From: Stigmatella erecta
GTDB taxonomy: Bacteria; Myxococcota; Myxococcia; Myxococcales; Myxococcaceae
Reading direction: 5' to 3'
Assembly: GCF_900111745.1 (NCBI RefSeq)
Contig: NZ_FOIJ01000003.1
Coordinates: forward strand, 558,001-622,000
Length of the DNA: 64,000 nucleotides
Positions 37,870 to 45,311 of the stretch are shown in pieces. The position numbers and the translations under genes are program-made. The notes below the pieces were generated by a model, which was not told where the DNA came from, did not search any database, and saw nothing but the letters and a program-made list of their open reading frames with translations. The stretch's first letter is position 1. Each line of letters opens with the position of its first letter.

Positions 37870-39117
37870 TCACTGGCGGCAGGCCCGGCTGAGTGGCAAG
37901 GGATAGGGAATGATTTCCGCCGCCAGCCCCGGCATGAAGCCCGCGAAGAACAGCACGTCTCCAGGGATGCCGAGCCGGTCATCCTTGTTGCTTCCCCAGG
38001 CGAATAAGCAGCCATTGCCGAGCACCGCCAGCGCGTGGGAATGACCCGCGGAGATGGAGACGGCGTCGGTCAAGAAGGAGGTCTTCACTGGACTGAGTTC
38101 GTCGTCTATCTCCTCGTTTCCCAGCTGTCCCGCGGAGTTGTTGCCCCAGGCCCTCACGTCATTGTTTTGGGTCAGTGCCAGGGAGAAGCTCGTCCCCGCC
38201 GCCAGTTCCTTGATGGCGCTCAAGCCCGGCACTGGCCCCGGCTGGGTCCGTGGACCGGCCGTGCTTCCATCCCCCAGCTGGCCATGGTCATTGTCTCCCC
38301 AGCTCCACACCTTGCCGGTCCTGTCCAGCGCCAGTGAATGAAGCGCACCCGCGGCAACGAAGTCGATCGCCGGCAAGGTGTCCACCTTCACGGGCACACT
38401 GCGACTCTCCAGGCTGCCATTGCCCAGCTGCCCCTTGCTGTTGTTTCCCCAGGCCCAGACGGCGCCGTCGACATCCAGCGCCAGGGCATGAGCGCCCCCC
38501 ACGGCGATGGCTTTGATGCGCGGCAACCCTTCCACGGCCGTGGGCGAATCCGTGGCGAGGCCCGCGCCATCGGTGCCCCAGGCCCAGACCGAGCCCGACG
38601 GGTCCAGCGCCAACGAGTAGTCATCGCCCGCGGCGATATGGGTGATGCCGCTCAAGCCCGGGAGCTCACGGGGCGTCTTCTGGAGGCCGCCGGAGACGGT
38701 CTTTCCCCAACTCCAGACCTTTCCTTCCTGCAGCGCGAGCGAATGGCCATAGCCCGCGGCCACACTTTTGACACCCCTCAGCCCGGCGACCTTCTTGGGC
38801 AGCGAGCTGTTCTGAGTCGTTCCATCTCCCAATTGAGCGGTGCCATTGTGCCCCCACGCCCAGACCGAGCCATCGCTTCCGAGCACCAGCGTGTGCTGTC
38901 CTCTTGAAGAGGCCTGCGAGAAAGGGCCGGGCTCGGACTCGGGCTCGGACTCGGGCGCCTCCGGATTGTCGGGGGCCGTCTCGGGACAGACGGACGGATG
39001 GCGCTTGCAATACCCTTGTTCCTCCTTGTCGAAGTCCGCGCATCCCCAGGACAGGAGGAGCCCCGACAGGGTCAGCAGCACAGCGCGTCCGCGGGAGCCC
39101 CCGCGCTCGCGCTTCAA
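37870..39117 (-). CDS. RCC1-repeat lipoprotein
   Basis: This 415-residue protein has a lipoprotein signal (VLLTLSGLLLSWGC) and an acidic Pro/Glu spacer. Seven or so RCC1-type blades follow, each built on GxxHxLAL...GxVWxWGxNxxGQLG (for example SVWAWGHNGTAQLGDGT, GAVWAWGNNSKGQLGNG, KVWSWGDNDHGQLGDGS). RCC1 propellers bind proteins; in myxobacteria many are secreted or surface lipoproteins of unknown partner. The TTG at 39117 has GGGAGG 5 bases upstream and overlaps the previous stop (TTGA); a GTG at 39123 is the alternative start. Confidence 0.85.
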   Translation of the reverse strand: MKRERGGSRGRAVLLTLSGLLLSWGCADFDKEEQGYCKRHPSVCPETAPDNPEAPESEPESEPGPFSQASSRGQHTLVLGSDGSVWAWGHNGTAQLGDGTTQNSSLPKKVAGLRGVKSVAAGYGHSLALQEGKVWSWGKTVSGGLQKTPRELPGLSGITHIAAGDDYSLALDPSGSVWAWGTDGAGLATDSPTAVEGLPRIKAIAVGGAHALALDVDGAVWAWGNNSKGQLGNGSLESRSVPVKVDTLPAIDFVAAGALHSLALDRTGKVWSWGDNDHGQLGDGSTAGPRTQPGPVPGLSAIKELAAGTSFSLALTQNNDVRAWGNNSAGQLGNEEIDDELSPVKTSFLTDAVSISAGHSHALAVLGNGCLFAWGSNKDDRLGIPGDVLFFAGFMPGLAAEIIPYPLPLSRACRQ

Positions 39118-39947
39118 GGCCACCTCCCCGACACGAACGCGGCGGCCGCGCCGTTCGGGCCCACGCCCAGGGACACCGCCGGGCGCCCCGAATCTCCGAG
39201 CAAATACATGGTGGCCGCCGTGGCCAGGCCCGCGGCGCCCACGCCCAGCAAGCTGACCCCCACCGTCTGGAGGTTCCGGCCGCGCTTTCCCGTGGCGCGG
39301 ACATCCTCCGGGCTCGTGAGGCCCGAATCGTCATCGCGCAGCTTGTTCAGCTCCGAGCGGGAAATTCCCCAGGTGATGCCCCCCGCCACCACCAGGGCAC
39401 CTCCCGCGACGGCGGGAATCCACGCGCGTTGGCGAAGCCGGGAGGGTGAGGTGCTTTCCAGCGAGGGGCTGTCGCTCAGCGAGTCCTGGAGGGGGGGAGC
39501 CGCGGGCGAGGGGGCCTTCTGAGGACTTGCCTCCTCCGGAGGAGGCGGGGGGCTGGGCATGGCCTTCAGCTCGGCCTCGGCCTGCGTGCGGGCCGCTTCG
39601 GCCTCCTGCTGAATCTTGGGTGACACCGGCACCGGCAACTCCGCCTGGGGCCTGAGCAAGAAGCCCCTGCGGAAGGCCGCCTTGCCCTCGTCCCTCCGGC
39701 GCAGCTCGTACAGAAGAATCCCCTCATAGAGCGAGAGCGTGACGTCCTCATCGGTGCCATGAGGTTCCTGGCGCGCCACCTGGACGAGATCGAGTGCCCG
39801 TTCGTAGTCGGTGTTGACCAGGGACTGCTTGATCAAGACAAGGTGATTGCGGATGTTGCCCTTCGCCGCGAGGGCCCATCCCGGAAGCGCCATCATCCAC
39901 ACCACCACCAACCAGCCCCCAGCTCGATGCTTCAGTAGGCGTCTCAC
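39114..39947 (-). CDS. Exported membrane protein with TPR-like N-terminus
   Basis: This 277-residue protein begins with a signal sequence (WLVVVWMMALPGWALA, cleavage before AKGNI). A helical TPR-like stretch follows (DYERALDLVQVARQEPHGTDEDVTLSLYEGILLYELRRRDEGKAAFRRGFLLRP), then a coiled Ala/Glu-rich segment, a Pro-rich linker and two hydrophobic segments (WIPAVAGGALVVAGGITWG and VSLLGVGAAGLATAATMYLL). This plan is common among myxobacterial proteins encoded near kinases and PEGA proteins. The start GTG at 39947 has only a weak ribosome-binding site. Coupled to the RCC1 gene by overlap. Confidence 0.7.
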   Translation of the reverse strand: MRRLLKHRAGGWLVVVWMMALPGWALAAKGNIRNHLVLIKQSLVNTDYERALDLVQVARQEPHGTDEDVTLSLYEGILLYELRRRDEGKAAFRRGFLLRPQAELPVPVSPKIQQEAEAARTQAEAELKAMPSPPPPPEEASPQKAPSPAAPPLQDSLSDSPSLESTSPSRLRQRAWIPAVAGGALVVAGGITWGISRSELNKLRDDDSGLTSPEDVRATGKRGRNLQTVGVSLLGVGAAGLATAATMYLLGDSGRPAVSLGVGPNGAAAAFVSGRWP

Positions 39948-40121
39948 GGACGGATGACCCCATGCGCGGCGCTGATGAGCGCAGCATCCACGTTTCAATG
40001 AGGAAAAATATGTTGCCTCGGAGTGCGAGGAGCCACGCCCTGCGGTCCACCTTCGTTGAGGAGCCGACGCCATGTCAGGGTGGCATGTTGAACAGCGGGC
40101 GGTCCGCCGGGAGGCCATTTC

Positions 40122-40682
40122 ATGCCTGCTGAAAAGCCCCTTCCCCGATGCCCCTGGGCCGAAAGCGACCCCCTGATGAGCGCCTACCACGATCAGGAGT
40201 GGGGCGTGCCCGTGCGCGATAGCCGGGAGCTGTGGGAGACCCTCATGCTGGAGGGATTCCAGGCAGGGCTCTCCTGGGCCATCATCCTCCGGCGGCGAGA
40301 GGCGTTCCGGGAGGCCTTCCGGGGGTTCGACCCGAAGGCCGTCGCCCGCTTCACCGAGGCGGACGTCGCGCGGCTCCTCGAAAACCCCGGCATCATCCGC
40401 TCCCGGGCGAAAATCGAGGCGACGATTGGCGGCGCCCGGGCCTACCTGGCGATGAAGGACGCGGGAGAGGACTTCTCCGCCTTCGCCTGGTCCTTCGTGG
40501 ACGGCAAACCCTTGCGGAACACGACGGGAAAGGTCCTCGCCAAGACCCCGCTCTCCGAGAAGCTCTCCGCCGCGCTCAAGAAGCGCGGCTTCAAGTTCGT
40601 GGGCCCGGTGATTGTCTATGCCTGGATGCAGGCGGTGGGGCTCGTCGATGACCACGGGGCTGGCTGCTTCAAGCACCCCTAG
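40122..40682 (+). CDS. tag: DNA-3-methyladenine glycosylase I
   Basis: This 186-residue enzyme removes 3-methyladenine from alkylated DNA, starting base-excision repair. The zinc-snap residues of Tag are all present: Cys10 in PRCPW, His23 in YHDQEWG, and His178/Cys182 in DDHGAGCF. The core has LWETLMLEGFQAGLSWAIIL and AWSFVDGKP. GGGAGG lies 7-8 bases before the ATG. It is convergent with rtcA, and the two stop codons share the bases CTAG. Confidence 0.96.
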   Translation: MPAEKPLPRCPWAESDPLMSAYHDQEWGVPVRDSRELWETLMLEGFQAGLSWAIILRRREAFREAFRGFDPKAVARFTEADVARLLENPGIIRSRAKIEATIGGARAYLAMKDAGEDFSAFAWSFVDGKPLRNTTGKVLAKTPLSEKLSAALKKRGFKFVGPVIVYAWMQAVGLVDDHGAGCFKHP

Positions 40683-41695
40683 CCACGGACTTCCACCTCA
40701 CACACCTCGGCGGACACCTCGCTCACCTTCACCTTCACGTCCAGGAAGTGCGCGAAGGTCTCCAGCTGGGTCTGGGAGTGCCCATCGAGTGGCAGGGTCC
40801 GGAAGGTGCCGCCCTTGGCCAGGGCGAGCAGCAACAACAGCTGGTCGCACAGGTGCTCGCCCACCGGCACCTTGGCCTCCAGGTAGCGCTTGGCGGCCTC
40901 CGCCGCCTGGCCGGCCACGGTCTCCGCCCGGACGCCCCGCTCCGCGAAGCCCGAGAACACCTCCGTCACGTGCTCGCTCTCCACCTCCAGCATCAGCGCG
41001 TTTCCAGGCCCATGGGAGCGCTTCAGCTCCTCCACGCGCAGCTCGTCCGGCCTCCACCCCAGCACCTGCTCCACCGTGGCCAGCTCCCGCTGCACCACGT
41101 TGAACGGAAGCTGTGAGAAGAGCGCCGTGGCTTGCCGCCGCTTCACGGGCCCCCGCTCCAGCAGGGTCAGCGGCTGGAGCGGCGCGGGGTGGACGTTCAC
41201 CCGGAACTTGCCGCCCCCGGCCGGGAAGAAGCCGTGCCGCTCCAGCACCGCCTCCACCCGGGGCCCCATGCGCCGCACCAGGGGCAGGTACGCCTTCTCC
41301 AGGAAGTCGAACGGGGGCGCCGCCGGGTTGTGCGTTCCTCCCTCCAGCATCAGGGTGGAAGGCCCGCTGGCCAGCATCAGCGCGGGCAGCACCGTTTGCA
41401 GCACCAGCGTGGCGCTGCCCGCCGTGCCCACCGCGAAAAAGTAATTGCCCGGCGTCAGGGCCCGCGGCTTGAACGTCAGCTCCATCGAGCCCAGTTCGGC
41501 CCCCGCCACCTCCGCCGCCCCCACCTCCGCCGCCGCCTTCACCGCCGTCAGGTGCTGGCGCAGCAGCCCCGGCTTGGCGCGCTTCGCCCGCACGTTCACC
41601 ATCTGGAACGGGGCTCCCGTCACCAGCGCCAGCGCCAGCGACGTGCGCAGCACCTGCCCTCCCCCTTCCCCGTTTGAACCGTCGATCCGAATCAT
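40679..41695 (-). CDS. rtcA: RNA 3'-terminal phosphate cyclase
   Basis: This 338-residue enzyme converts RNA 3'-phosphate ends to 2',3'-cyclic phosphates using ATP through an adenylyl-histidine. Family blocks are clear: IRIDGSNGEGGGQVLRTSLALALVTG at the start, RAKPGLLRQHLTAVKAA, GTAGSATLVLQTVLPALM, and the C-terminal catalytic VGEHLCDQLLLLLALA with its His. It follows rtcB by 127 bases on the same strand and is presumably driven by the sigma-54 promoter upstream of rtcB. Confidence 0.96.
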   Translation of the reverse strand: MIRIDGSNGEGGGQVLRTSLALALVTGAPFQMVNVRAKRAKPGLLRQHLTAVKAAAEVGAAEVAGAELGSMELTFKPRALTPGNYFFAVGTAGSATLVLQTVLPALMLASGPSTLMLEGGTHNPAAPPFDFLEKAYLPLVRRMGPRVEAVLERHGFFPAGGGKFRVNVHPAPLQPLTLLERGPVKRRQATALFSQLPFNVVQRELATVEQVLGWRPDELRVEELKRSHGPGNALMLEVESEHVTEVFSGFAERGVRAETVAGQAAEAAKRYLEAKVPVGEHLCDQLLLLLALAKGGTFRTLPLDGHSQTQLETFAHFLDVKVKVSEVSAEVCEVEVRG

Positions 41696-41822
41696 CTGAA
41701 CACCCCTCCCACGCACACCACGTAGCGGCACCTGCTCCCCCATCCTAGCGACCGAAGTCTCGGGGGGAGCAGGCGCCTCGGCTGTCGTTATCCCGGCATG
41801 GTCACCTCGCGACACCTTCGGG

Positions 41823-43049
41823 TCATCCCTTCACACACACCACCTGCCGCAGCGTGTGCACCACCTCCACCAGCTCCGCCTGCGCCGCCATCACCGCGTC
41901 GATGGGCTTGTAGGCCCCCGGCGTCTCGTCGATGACGTCCTCGTCCTTCCGGCATTCGATTCCCTCCGTCGCCCGGGCATGGTCCTCCACCGAGAAGTGC
42001 CGCTTGGCCTCGGCGCGGGACATCACCCGCCCCGCCCCGTGGCTGCACGAGTGGAAGCTCTCCGCGTTTCCCTTTCCCCGGACGATGAAGGACCGCGCCC
42101 CCATGCTGCCGGGGATGATGCCCAGGTCGCCCTCGCGCGCCCGCACCGCCCCCTTGCGCGTCACGAAGCAGTTGCGCCCGTAGTGGTGCTCCCGCGCCAC
42201 GTAGTTGTGGTGGCAGTTCACCGCCGCGTCCGTCAGCCCGAAGGACGGCAGCAGCCCCGGGGCCCCCAGGGCCCGCACCACCGACTCCAGCATCAGCCGC
42301 CGGTTGGTGGCCGCGTACTCCTGCGCCCACTCCACCGCCTGCACGTAGTCCTGGAAGTGCACCGTCCCCTCCGGCAGGTACGCCAGGTCCGCGTCCGGCA
42401 GGTGGATGAAGAAGCGGCGCATCTCCTCCTTCGCCAGCTCGATGAAGTGGCTGCCGATGCGGTTTCCCACCCCACGCGAGCCGCTGTGCAGCATCACCCA
42501 CACGGCCCCGGCCTCATCCAGGCACAGCTCGATGAAGTGGTTGCCCGTCCCCAGCGTTCCCAGGTGCCCCAGCTCCGGGCCCCGGCCCAGGCGCGGGTGC
42601 TTCGCCACGAGGGCGTCATAGCCGGGCTTCAGGTGCGCCCAGGCCTCGCGGTGCGCCGCGGGCGCGTCCTGCCAGGCGCCCCGGTCATTGCGGCCCCCGT
42701 TGTCCGTGCGGCCATGCGGCACCGCGGCCTCGATGGCCGAGCGCACCGCCGCCAGGGAGTCCGGCAGCTGCTCCGCGCGCAGCGTGGTGCGCACGGCGAT
42801 CATCCCACAGCCGATGTCCACCCCCACCGCCGCCGGGATGACCGCGCCCACCGTGGGCACCACGGAGCCCACCGTCGCGCCGAACCCCCGGTGCACGTCC
42901 GGCATCGCGGCCACCCACTTGTGGATGAAGGGCAGGCCCGCGAGGTTCTTCAGCTGCTGCTTCGCCTCCTCCTCGAAGGGCACCCCCACCGTCCACGCCT
43001 TGATGGGGTTCTTCCCGTTCTCCGACAGCACCTCGTAGCCGCGATCCAT
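41823..43049 (-). CDS. rtcB: RNA-splicing ligase RtcB
   Basis: This 408-residue ligase joins 2',3'-cyclic phosphate or 3'-phosphate ends to 5'-OH RNA using GTP and Mn2+. Metal-binding and catalytic blocks are intact: MPDVHRGFGATVGSV, GVDIGCGM with the metal Cys, LGTLGTGNHFIEL, HSGSRGVGNRIG, NCHHNYV, and SFHSCSHGAGR with the guanylylated His. The length equals that of E. coli RtcB. The ATG at 43049 has no close strong ribosome-binding site but matches homologues. Likely controlled by divergently encoded RtcR. Confidence 0.97.
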   Translation of the reverse strand: MDRGYEVLSENGKNPIKAWTVGVPFEEEAKQQLKNLAGLPFIHKWVAAMPDVHRGFGATVGSVVPTVGAVIPAAVGVDIGCGMIAVRTTLRAEQLPDSLAAVRSAIEAAVPHGRTDNGGRNDRGAWQDAPAAHREAWAHLKPGYDALVAKHPRLGRGPELGHLGTLGTGNHFIELCLDEAGAVWVMLHSGSRGVGNRIGSHFIELAKEEMRRFFIHLPDADLAYLPEGTVHFQDYVQAVEWAQEYAATNRRLMLESVVRALGAPGLLPSFGLTDAAVNCHHNYVAREHHYGRNCFVTRKGAVRAREGDLGIIPGSMGARSFIVRGKGNAESFHSCSHGAGRVMSRAEAKRHFSVEDHARATEGIECRKDEDVIDETPGAYKPIDAVMAAQAELVEVVHTLRQVVCVKG

Positions 43050-43103
43050 GGTCTTGCCTTCCGCTGTTCGCCCGCGCCAGGTGGCGGGCACGGGAAGCGG
43101 TAA

Positions 43104-43119
43104 AGCAGCGCGCGTGCCA
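43104..43119 (-). promoter_or_regulatory. Sigma-54 promoter for rtcBA
   Basis: On the minus strand TGGCAC-GCGCG-CTGCT matches the -24/-12 consensus TGGCAC-N5-TTGCA, with GG and GC exactly 10 bases apart. Transcription would start near 43093, about 44 bases before the rtcB ATG. The divergent gene encodes RtcR, the cognate sigma-54 activator. Confidence 0.75.
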
Positions 43120-43162
43120 ACCCGCTCCCCGAGGGAGGGCGCCTCCTGGCCCCCCTTTTCCC

Positions 43163-43176
43163 TATCCCCTGGGATA
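43163..43176. promoter_or_regulatory. Perfect inverted repeat TATCCC-CT-GGGATA in front of rtcR
   Basis: A 6-bp inverted repeat with a 2-base centre ends 13 bases before the rtcR ATG, and the half-site TATCCC recurs at 43183-43188. It could be an RtcR upstream-activator site serving the divergent rtcB promoter about 60 bases away, or an autoregulatory operator. The protein is not identified. Confidence 0.45.
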
Positions 43177-43189
43177 AAGTCCTATCCCC

Positions 43190-44815
43190 ATGGCGAAGAC
43201 GCGGGCGCGCAAGACGGTGGTTCTCGGGATGCTCGGGACGATGCTCGACGGGGGCCAGGGGCCCCGGCGGTGGGACCGGTGGCGTCCCACCGTGTCGCTG
43301 TGCCAGCAGGAGGACCTGCTCGTGGACCGGCTGGAGCTGCTCCACGCCCCGAGTGCCGGGGTGCTCGCCGCCACGGTGACGGAGGACATCCTCCAGGTGT
43401 CCCCGGACACGCAGGTGCGCGGCGTGGAGGTGGACATCCAGGACCCCTGGGACCTGGAGGAGGTGTACGGGGCCCTGCTCGACTACGCCCGGAGCTACCC
43501 CTTCCAGCCCGAGCAGGAGGACTACCTCGTCCACATCACCACCGGGACGCACATCGTGCAGATCTGCATGTTCCTCCTGGTGGAGAGCCGCCACCTCCCC
43601 GCGCGGCTGATTCAGACCGCGCCCCCCGCGGGCCGGGACCGGGGGCCCGGCGGGCACAGCATCATCGACCTGGACCTGTCCAAGCACGACCGGCTGGCCA
43701 CGCGCTTCCAGCAGGAGCAGCGCGAGGGGCTGTCCTTCCTCAAGGCGGGCATCGACACGCGCAACGCCGCGTTCAACCAGCTCATCGAGCGCATCGAGCA
43801 GGTGGCCATCCGCTCCCGGGCGCCGCTGCTCATCACCGGCCCCACCGGGGCGGGCAAGTCCCAGCTCGCGCGGCGCATCTACGCGCTGAAGAAGGCCCGG
43901 CGGCAGGTGAGCGGCCCCTTCGTGGACCTCAACTGCGCCACGCTCCGGGGCGATGCGGCCATGTCGGCCCTCTTCGGCCACGTGAAGGGGGCCTTCACGG
44001 GCGCGCTGAGCGACCGGCCCGGGCTGCTGCGCCAGGCGAACGGGGGCATCCTCTTCCTGGATGAGATTGGCGAGCTGGGCGCGGACGAGCAGGCCATGCT
44101 CCTGCGCGCCGTGGAGGAGCAGCACTTCCTGCCCGTGGGCTCGGACAAGGAGGTGGAGAGCCGCTTCCAGCTCATCGCCGGGACGAACCGGGACCTCCAG
44201 GCCGAGGTGGCCCGGGGGCGCTTCCGGGAGGACCTGCTGGCGCGCATCAACCTGTGGACGTTCCGCCTGCCCGCCCTGCGCGAGCGTCCCGAGGACATTC
44301 CCCCCAACCTCCTCTACGAGCTGGACCAGGCCTCGCAGACGCTGGACACCCGGGTGACGATGAACCGCGAGGCCCAGGAGCACTTCCTGCGCTTCGCCAC
44401 CTCCCCCGAGGCCCGGTGGAGCGGCAACTTCCGCGACCTGAACGCGGCGGTGCTGCGCATGGCCACCCTGGCGTCCGGCGGCCGCATCACCCGGGAGAAC
44501 GTGGACGAGGAGCTGGAGCGGCTCCGGGCCCACTGGCGCCAGGGCCCCGCAGGCCCGGGGGCCCCGGAGGACCTGGTCCAGGAGGTGCTCGGGGCGGGCC
44601 TGGCGGCGGAGCTCGACCGGTTCGACCGGGTGCAGCTCGCGGATGTCCTCGCCGTGTGCCGTCAGTCCCGCTCGATGTCCGAGGCGGGACGGGGCCTGTT
44701 CGCGTGCTCCCGCGAACGCAAGCAGAGCCCCAACGACGCGGACCGGCTGCGCAAGTACCTGGCCCGCTTCGGGCTGAGCTGGGGGGACGTGAGCCGGAGC
44801 GGCCCCCCCGCCTGA
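43190..44815 (+). CDS. rtcR: Sigma-54-dependent activator RtcR
   Basis: This 541-residue activator has an N-terminal CARF-like sensor (residues 1-180: KTVVLGMLGTMLDGG, VHITTGTHIVQICMFLLVES) thought to bind RNA ends carrying 2',3'-cyclic phosphate. The AAA+ domain follows: Walker A GPTGAGKS, sigma-54 contact loop GAFTGA, Walker B GGILFLDEIGE, and arginine fingers in FREDLLARINLW. The C-terminal helix-turn-helix differs from the Fis type and ends KYLARFGLSWGD. It is divergent from rtcBA and should activate the sigma-54 promoter at 43104. Its own start lacks a clear ribosome-binding site. Confidence 0.95.
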   Translation: MAKTRARKTVVLGMLGTMLDGGQGPRRWDRWRPTVSLCQQEDLLVDRLELLHAPSAGVLAATVTEDILQVSPDTQVRGVEVDIQDPWDLEEVYGALLDYARSYPFQPEQEDYLVHITTGTHIVQICMFLLVESRHLPARLIQTAPPAGRDRGPGGHSIIDLDLSKHDRLATRFQQEQREGLSFLKAGIDTRNAAFNQLIERIEQVAIRSRAPLLITGPTGAGKSQLARRIYALKKARRQVSGPFVDLNCATLRGDAAMSALFGHVKGAFTGALSDRPGLLRQANGGILFLDEIGELGADEQAMLLRAVEEQHFLPVGSDKEVESRFQLIAGTNRDLQAEVARGRFREDLLARINLWTFRLPALRERPEDIPPNLLYELDQASQTLDTRVTMNREAQEHFLRFATSPEARWSGNFRDLNAAVLRMATLASGGRITRENVDEELERLRAHWRQGPAGPGAPEDLVQEVLGAGLAAELDRFDRVQLADVLAVCRQSRSMSEAGRGLFACSRERKQSPNDADRLRKYLARFGLSWGDVSRSGPPA

Positions 44816-44816
44816 G

Positions 44817-45311
44817 TCACGGCGGGCACAGCTCCGCCACCGAGGTGAGCGCGCGCGCCAGCCGGTGCAGCTCGTGGCTCTTGAAGGGCTTCTTCAGCTC
44901 CATGAGCGGCGGGCTCTCCTCCGCGAAGTTGCGGACCAGCTCCTCCCACGAGTAGTCGGCGTAGGCCGAGCAGAGCACCACGGGCAGCGAGGGGGCCACC
45001 CGGCGCAGGTGCTTCAGCGTCTCGAAGCCGTTCCATCCCGGCGGCATGCGGTAGTCCAGGAAGGCCAGGGCATACGGGTGGCCCTCGGCCAGGGCCGCCT
45101 TCACCTTGGCCACCCCCTCCTCGCCCTGGAACGCCGAGTCCACCTCGAACAGGTCCACCAGGTTCTCCTGCGCGGAGGAGGCGCCAAAGAGCGTCTCTTC
45201 CATCTGCGCCAGCGCATCCCAACATTCCGCGGGCGCCGGGCAGAGCACCCGCTGGAAGTCCCGGTGAATGCTCTCCGAGTCGTCGATGATGAGGATCCGC
45301 TTCTTAGGCAT
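44817..45311 (-). CDS. Response regulator receiver protein
   Basis: This 164-residue single-domain receiver has the acidic pair in ILIIDDSESIH, the phospho-acceptor Asp in LAFLDYRMPPGWNGFE, Thr/Ser-type switch residue in VVLCSAYAD and the conserved Lys in ELKKPF. No output domain is attached, so it relays a signal by protein contact. The long alpha1-beta2 region (about 45 residues) is larger than usual for a receiver. Its start overlaps the end of the histidine-kinase gene by 8 bases, so the two form a cognate pair. Confidence 0.85.
   Translation of the reverse strand: MPKKRILIIDDSESIHRDFQRVLCPAPAECWDALAQMEETLFGASSAQENLVDLFEVDSAFQGEEGVAKVKAALAEGHPYALAFLDYRMPPGWNGFETLKHLRRVAPSLPVVLCSAYADYSWEELVRNFAEESPPLMELKKPFKSHELHRLARALTSVAELCPP

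Noticed and set aside
43190-43730. CARF domain as a sign of a CRISPR system
   Set aside because: The domain belongs to RtcR. There are no cas genes and no direct-repeat array anywhere in the window.
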